In this document: positions 59,609 to 64,000 of the stretch, piece by piece
How positions within the stretch are numbered: the stretch's first letter is position 1
How the letters are laid out: every line of letters begins with the position of its first letter
Assembly (NCBI RefSeq): GCF_052065835.1
Contig: NZ_JBQHTG010000002.1
Span: 434,001 to 498,000, forward strand
Length of the DNA: 64,000 nt
Direction: 5' to 3'
From: Laedolimicola sp934402125
GTDB taxonomy: Bacteria > Bacillota > Clostridia > Lachnospirales > Lachnospiraceae
Made by a program: the position numbers and the translations under genes
Notes under the pieces: generated by a model
What the model saw: the letters and a program-made list of their open reading frames with translations, nothing else
Databases searched by the model: none
Told to the model about the DNA's origin: nothing

Positions 59609-60961
59609 TTAGATCTCGCCGTTAGCCTGCAGATCCTTCAGGAACTTCACAAGCTGTACTGCCTCGTTGGGAGCTACGATAACTTCCCAGCCCGGCAGCT
59701 TCGCCTCGATATCGCCCTTCAGAACTGCTACCTTTCCGGGGATGATCAGCTTTCTGCTCTTAACCTTCGGCTCTACGTTCTCCTGGATAAACTTGGAAAC
59801 AGAGGTAGAAGAAAGCTTACCAGCTGCCCAGGCTGTCAGTACGGAAAGTCCGCCTGCATCGTTGATGATCAGGTTGCAGGGAACGCCGGAACGCTCCAGC
59901 TCGCCAGATACTACGAAGTAGGTCAGCGCGAAGTCTACGGTGGTCAGACATACGGAATTCTCATCTCCGCCGTTCAGCGGGTAGATGCCCGGCTCAACCT
60001 TCATGGGCTTCTGCGGGTCGGTAAATACGTTCTGACGCAGACCGTACAGCGGCAGAGCCTGTGCATAGTTCATGCCTTCCATAACGATGATGGAACCGTA
60101 TTTTACAGTGAACATAGAAGCAAGTGCTGCCTGCATGATCGGATCTCCTGCAGCCAGTGCTCCGACATTAACGATAGAGGGATAACCGAAGGTTCTGTTC
60201 TGATCCTTCAGAGCCGCGCGACGAATCTGTACTGCTGTTGCAAATGCATCCTTAACAGAAGCAGTTCCTACATTCAGAACCAGGTTCTTGTTGCCCAGCT
60301 TCTCAAGAGCTGCTGTGGTATCATAGAGCTCGTTGATGTCTGCGCCACGAACACCCAGAACAACGCCTGCCTCAGTAGCAACCGCATTCATAGCCTCATA
60401 GTTGGAAGCGTCTGCGCCATCCAGAACCGGCTTCGCGTCCTTGCATACAGCCAAAGCTGCCTTTGCAGCCTCAACATCGGTACAGTCAAGTACCAGAGTC
60501 TTGCCGCAGTTCATAGCCTTCTTAACCAGCTCAACGTAAGCGTCTACGCCGCAGCTTCCGCAGTAGCTTAAGTACAGCATCTCTACGTGCATACGCTCAC
60601 CGATACGATCGTAATCTACCTTCTTAGCTGCCTCGAGCTTAGCGTCAGCGTCTGCGTCACAGCAGGAGATGGTAGCTGCGTATCTCGGCTTGCTTACGAA
60701 AGTCTTCTCATGACGGAAGAGAACGGTCTCGCCGCCCAGTGTATACTCAGCCTCGCCGGTACCAACCTTGATGGTCTTCATGGGCGGAGCAGTTGCCTCT
60801 GACAGAGTAGCCAGCGCTTCTTCAGACATATGCGGACACTTGCTGAGATCTACAGCGCCCTGAGCAACCTTCATAGCAAATGCCATACAGGTCGGGCTTC
60901 CGCACTCCTTACAGTTTGTCTTCGGTGTTAATTTAAAAATATCCAAGCCTTTTAATGCCAT
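59609..60961 (-). CDS. acsC: corrinoid/iron-sulfur protein large subunit
   Basis: Carries the [4Fe-4S] cluster and, with AcsD, the cobamide that takes and gives the methyl group. 450 residues. Cluster ligands Cys17, 20, 25 and 42 (TNCKECGSPTCMAFAMKVAQ, LSKCPHM). A TIM-barrel and the C-terminal cobamide-binding Rossmann domain (about residues 320-450, VCLTTVDFALTYFVVSGELE) follow. Length and motifs are like those of Moorella AcsC. Confidence 0.96.
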   Translation of the reverse strand: MALKGLDIFKLTPKTNCKECGSPTCMAFAMKVAQGAVDLSKCPHMSEEALATLSEATAPPMKTIKVGTGEAEYTLGGETVLFRHEKTFVSKPRYAATISCCDADADAKLEAAKKVDYDRIGERMHVEMLYLSYCGSCGVDAYVELVKKAMNCGKTLVLDCTDVEAAKAALAVCKDAKPVLDGADASNYEAMNAVATEAGVVLGVRGADINELYDTTAALEKLGNKNLVLNVGTASVKDAFATAVQIRRAALKDQNRTFGYPSIVNVGALAAGDPIMQAALASMFTVKYGSIIVMEGMNYAQALPLYGLRQNVFTDPQKPMKVEPGIYPLNGGDENSVCLTTVDFALTYFVVSGELERSGVPCNLIINDAGGLSVLTAWAAGKLSSTSVSKFIQENVEPKVKSRKLIIPGKVAVLKGDIEAKLPGWEVIVAPNEAVQLVKFLKDLQANGEI

Positions 60962-60985
60962 GGTAAATTTCTCCTCCTTCCTCGA

Positions 60986-61927
60986 TTAAACCAGTGCTTT
61001 AATTAATTTTGAAATCGTTGCAACCGAGGTCGGATGTTTCAAAATTACTGCATTGGAGCCGGATGCCAGTACTGCTGCGGCTGTCTCAACTTCCATATCA
61101 ATTCCACGCTCTTCCTGGGCTCCCCACTCCGGCATATCTGCTTCGGAAGCCATAGCCTCTTTTACATTCCATGCCTCGTCAGCTACCGGTGTCATAATCG
61201 GCATCTGAAGCTGTACATCACCCTGAGCCAGAGCTGCTGCCTTTACACGGTCCATAGTAGAAACTACGTACTCAAAACCGTATCCGGCTGCTGCGGAACC
61301 TACGTTCATGACAACGTTAGCCTGATCTACGCCCAGCTGTCCGATCAGCACGTTCAGCTGTTTTGCAAGGTTGATATCTACGGCAGACTCTGCTCCAACC
61401 TTCTGGCCGTAAGCAAGACCAGCTGCTGCTGCAACTGCCTTGTAGTTCTCTTCTCTTGCGGACAGGATCAGTACGTTCTTTCCCTGAAGCGCTTCTGCAA
61501 CCTTGGAGAAAAGCTCTGCATCCTTCTCTACATTCTTACATCCCTCAATTACAAGAGGAGCTGTGATCGCGTCGCCAACCTCTTTCGCGATAGCTACGCA
61601 ATCCTCAACGGAACGGTTCTCGCCATTCGGATCCGCTCCCTCAAAGCGGAGAACAACGAAATCTGCTCCAGGCATTTCTTCGGCTTTCTTTGCAATCTCT
61701 GCAAAACTTGTAGCACCTGCATAGTAGTCCTTGATTCCTGCAACTTCATTCTCCAGACCCATGTCTGTAATCAGAACTCCAATCTTCGGTGCATTCTCGA
61801 TCGGCGCGTCAAATGTATAAAACGGCAGTACATTCTCTCCGCCAAGCTTCACTGCCTTATCTCCGGTTCCGATTTCTACGGTACGGATAGCAGCGTTGAA
61901 TTTTCCTGATTTTCCAGTAAACGGCAT
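60986..61927 (-). CDS. acsD: corrinoid/iron-sulfur protein small subunit
   Basis: Partner of AcsC, a TIM-barrel of 313 residues. Conserved openings MPFTGKSGKFNAAIRTVEIG and VLPFYTFDAPIENAPKIGVL, then FVVLRFEGADPNGENRSVED, VMNVGSAAAGYGFEYVVSTM and the C-terminal VILKHPTSVATISKLIKAL. It follows acsB copy 2, with a hairpin at 61963 in the gap, and precedes acsC by 24 bp. Confidence 0.96.
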   Translation of the reverse strand: MPFTGKSGKFNAAIRTVEIGTGDKAVKLGGENVLPFYTFDAPIENAPKIGVLITDMGLENEVAGIKDYYAGATSFAEIAKKAEEMPGADFVVLRFEGADPNGENRSVEDCVAIAKEVGDAITAPLVIEGCKNVEKDAELFSKVAEALQGKNVLILSAREENYKAVAAAAGLAYGQKVGAESAVDINLAKQLNVLIGQLGVDQANVVMNVGSAAAGYGFEYVVSTMDRVKAAALAQGDVQLQMPIMTPVADEAWNVKEAMASEADMPEWGAQEERGIDMEVETAAAVLASGSNAVILKHPTSVATISKLIKALV

Positions 61928-61962
61928 TTCTTAGTTACCTCCTTGTCCTTTACGTGGTTTTA

Positions 61963-61989
61963 ACGCATAGGGGCACAGCCCCTATGCGT
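61963..61989 (-). other. perfect hairpin in the acsB-acsD gap
   Basis: ACGCATAGGGGC (61963-61974), loop ACA, GCCCCTATGCGT (61978-61989). No T run follows. It could be an RNA processing or stabilising element, or a weak attenuator, setting the level of acsD-acsC-acsE against acsB. Confidence 0.7.
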
Positions 61990-62013
61990 AAACCAATTAT
62001 CTTACATATTATA

Positions 62014-64000
62014 CTACATCATCGGGTCCATGCCAAGTGCCGGATGTCCTTTTTCTGTAAGGAATGCCAGCAATGTTTCCGGATCCTCTGCGATAGTCTC
62101 GTCACCGATCATATCGGTAAAGTTGTCGATTCCATAGAGATCTTTTGCTGTCTCATTGAGACGCTCTGCTACGGACTCCTTCAGCTCCTTGGGCATCCAT
62201 ACGATACGCTCGATTCCGCCCTCAGCCTTCATAAACTTCTTGGAAGAGATGAAGTGCTTTCCATGTCCCATGAATCCAGGTGTCTGAACTCCACCACCGG
62301 TCATACTTGCCAGCTCGGAGAAGGTCATTCCCAGCGGAGTCATACCTGCGTACTCACGGTTGGTGATAACAACGCCGTTGGAGAACGGCTCGATACCACA
62401 GATACACTCGAAGCATCCGCAGGAGGTCATCGGCTTCTCCATGATGGAGTACAGGGAAACCTCTTCCAGAGCACCCTGGGAGTAAAGCTTAACCGCCTCA
62501 TTGACATCCTCGTACTCACCGATTCTCTCATCGATGGGCTTCTCTTTGGTGATAACCTGGCAGGGTCCCTGGGGATCCAGCTCGTTGGTAGCCTTTGCGT
62601 CCAGCCATGAAACGGCACCGCACAGACCCAGACGCTCCGGAGTAACCACGCATACGTGGGACGGGGAGAATGCCTGGCACATGATACAGCTGTAGTATAC
62701 GTCTACAGACTCGTCAGTCAGAGTAGCCAGACGGTCGTCACGCTTGTCAAACAGCGGGATAGCAGTCTCATGACGCATCTTGGTACACAGCTCCGGATCG
62801 GTGATAACCTTAACCTGGCACTTATCTACAACTGCGTCAAACTCATTCTTAATTCTTGCGTACAGAACCTCACCGATGTGCTTTGCACGGAAGCCTGCGT
62901 CGAAAGCGTTCTTGCTTACACGGATACGGATCATATCACGCTGACCGGTATGCATAACACCCTCGATGCAGTTCAGGTAGTTATGGAACTTACGCTCGAA
63001 TACCGGCTCAAAGTCAGCCTGCATGCTCTTGCCGGCAACCTCTACAACGTAGCCGATGCTGTGCTTGCTGCCTACCTCGAACTCGTCGAAGTCCGGTCCG
63101 ATTACTTCGATCTTGTGATCCTCAACCTCAGACGCATCCTTTGCCTCAACCAGCTCGAAGCAGTCCACACGGGAACCGTCGAACTCTACCTGCATATCGC
63201 CGCGGCGGATAATCTCGCCCTCGAATGCGGATGCGAAGGAAACCGGGATATCGATCTTGGTAACCTTAATCTTGATATCTCTTGCTTCAATAGAAGTAGC
63301 GTTGAACTTAGATACGTCCTCCTGAACGATCAGGCTCTTCGGTACACGGAAGATGTTCTCAGTCTCGTTGGTAACTACCGGGAAACCAAGAGCGATTGCG
63401 CCTGCACCGCAAGCTACGATAACATCATCCAGCGGCTTGAACGCATTTACGAACGCCGGTACACGGTCCATGGTGTACTTCATCAGCGCGCCTGCGTCGC
63501 CCGGTGTTACGTTGCCGAAGATCAGAGCCGCACGAAGCGCTACAGATACAACGTGGATTACTGCGGTTACGTCCTTGCCAAGCGGTACGATACGTACGGC
63601 GTTGCCCATGTTCAGGCCTGCCTCTACGCACTGATCGATAACGCCGCCTACCAGAGTAACCAGACAGCCCTGTGCCTGATAGCTCTTAACCAGCTCTACT
63701 GCTTCTTCTGTAGAAGGAGCGCTTCCCAGGATAACAGCTACGCCCGGGATATCGCCGGTTACAAGGGGTACACCCAGCTCACGGATGATAGCGTCTGCCA
63801 GATGTCCGTAGCAGGGCTCCTCGTACGGCTTTGCGCCGTTCATGTACTTCAGTACCTCGATGAACTCTGCGCACAGAGCTGTTGCAACACCGCTCATGAA
63901 TGCGTCGTTCAGTCTCTTCTCTCTGGTCATCAGAGTTTTTACAACTCCCAGAGCTGCCTTCAGTTCTTTCAGGTTGGTAACCTTGCTTCCTGTTACGGCA
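62014..64000 (-). CDS. acsB: acetyl-CoA synthase, copy 2, 5' end cut by window edge
   Basis: Second acetyl-CoA synthase gene, 662 codons in the window; the frame stays open past 64000. The first visible residues (AVTGSKVTNLKELKAALGVV) align with residues 51-70 of copy 1, so about 50 are missing. A-cluster cysteines are all there with the same spacing (CIMCQAFSPSHVCVVTPERL, TSCGCFECICG). It is closely related to copy 1 but clearly a different gene; the linker after the third cysteine region differs most (ITKEKPIDERIGEYEDVNEA). First visible gene of acsB-acsD-acsC-acsE. Confidence 0.95.
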   Translation of the reverse strand, partial: AVTGSKVTNLKELKAALGVVKTLMTREKRLNDAFMSGVATALCAEFIEVLKYMNGAKPYEEPCYGHLADAIIRELGVPLVTGDIPGVAVILGSAPSTEEAVELVKSYQAQGCLVTLVGGVIDQCVEAGLNMGNAVRIVPLGKDVTAVIHVVSVALRAALIFGNVTPGDAGALMKYTMDRVPAFVNAFKPLDDVIVACGAGAIALGFPVVTNETENIFRVPKSLIVQEDVSKFNATSIEARDIKIKVTKIDIPVSFASAFEGEIIRRGDMQVEFDGSRVDCFELVEAKDASEVEDHKIEVIGPDFDEFEVGSKHSIGYVVEVAGKSMQADFEPVFERKFHNYLNCIEGVMHTGQRDMIRIRVSKNAFDAGFRAKHIGEVLYARIKNEFDAVVDKCQVKVITDPELCTKMRHETAIPLFDKRDDRLATLTDESVDVYYSCIMCQAFSPSHVCVVTPERLGLCGAVSWLDAKATNELDPQGPCQVITKEKPIDERIGEYEDVNEAVKLYSQGALEEVSLYSIMEKPMTSCGCFECICGIEPFSNGVVITNREYAGMTPLGMTFSELASMTGGGVQTPGFMGHGKHFISSKKFMKAEGGIERIVWMPKELKESVAERLNETAKDLYGIDNFTDMIGDETIAEDPETLLAFLTEKGHPALGMDPMM

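Overview
The window looks like the chromosome of an acetogenic Lachnospiraceae bacterium (Firmicutes, Clostridia), close to Blautia or Marvinbryantia in gene content. The main clue is the right end. It carries Wood-Ljungdahl pathway genes: two acetyl-CoA synthase genes, both subunits of the corrinoid/iron-sulfur protein, its methyltransferase and a corrinoid-protein reactivator. They sit beside Gram-positive housekeeping genes (ZapA, a small SdpI-type immunity protein, a sortase B pilus). Species cannot be fixed from the sequence alone. Most genes lie on the minus strand.

Layout. 1-6.6 kb: a DUF2953 gene cut by the window edge, a Nudix hydrolase, a penicillin-binding protein with a FtsW/RodA partner, and a U32 peptidase. 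6.7-16 kb: zapA, ruvB, ruvA, an incomplete Rnf locus (rnfD and rnfC only), a CmpB-like membrane protein, ribosomal protein S1 overlapping ispH, cmk and a BaiN-like flavoprotein. 16-21.5 kb: a sodium-pump decarboxylase operon (mmdA-like, oadG-like, biotin carrier, oadB, oadA) with a strongly structured intergenic element between oadB and oadA. 21.7-33.3 kb: CBS protein, cardiolipin synthase, VanY-type peptidase, YtrA-type ABC operon, NlpC/P60 endopeptidase, an orphan HipA-fold kinase, an ArsR regulator, YfcE-like phosphodiesterase, a thioredoxin system whose reductase lacks NADPH motifs, and sdpR-sdpI.

33.4-38.1 kb is a decaying locus. It holds a 5'-truncated DUF5692 gene, a hypA gene split by a complete IS200/IS605 element (tnpA, tnpB, predicted omega RNA), and a GltD-like iron-sulfur flavoprotein gene that has both an internal in-frame deletion and an in-frame TAG. 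38.3-41 kb: CPBP protease, a putative ArsP-like permease, and folT behind a tetrahydrofolate riboswitch. 41-46 kb: a five-gene sortase B pilus operon. 46-50.8 kb: cobaltochelatase cbiK, DUF3786, the corrinoid activator and a PTS IIC-like protein. 51-53 kb: a secreted protein, a HAD phosphatase and a lipoprotein.

53.2-64 kb: a single-gene acsB transcription unit, a polar amino acid ABC transporter, a cytidylate-kinase-like protein, and the acsE-acsC-acsD-acsB cluster running off the right edge. Together, AcsE moves the methyl group from methyl-THF to the AcsCD corrinoid protein, AcsB joins methyl, CO and CoA, the activator re-reduces the corrinoid, CbiK inserts cobalt for it, and FolT may supply folate. 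The Na+ decarboxylase operon could add to the ion gradient. The CO dehydrogenase gene (acsA) is not in the window.
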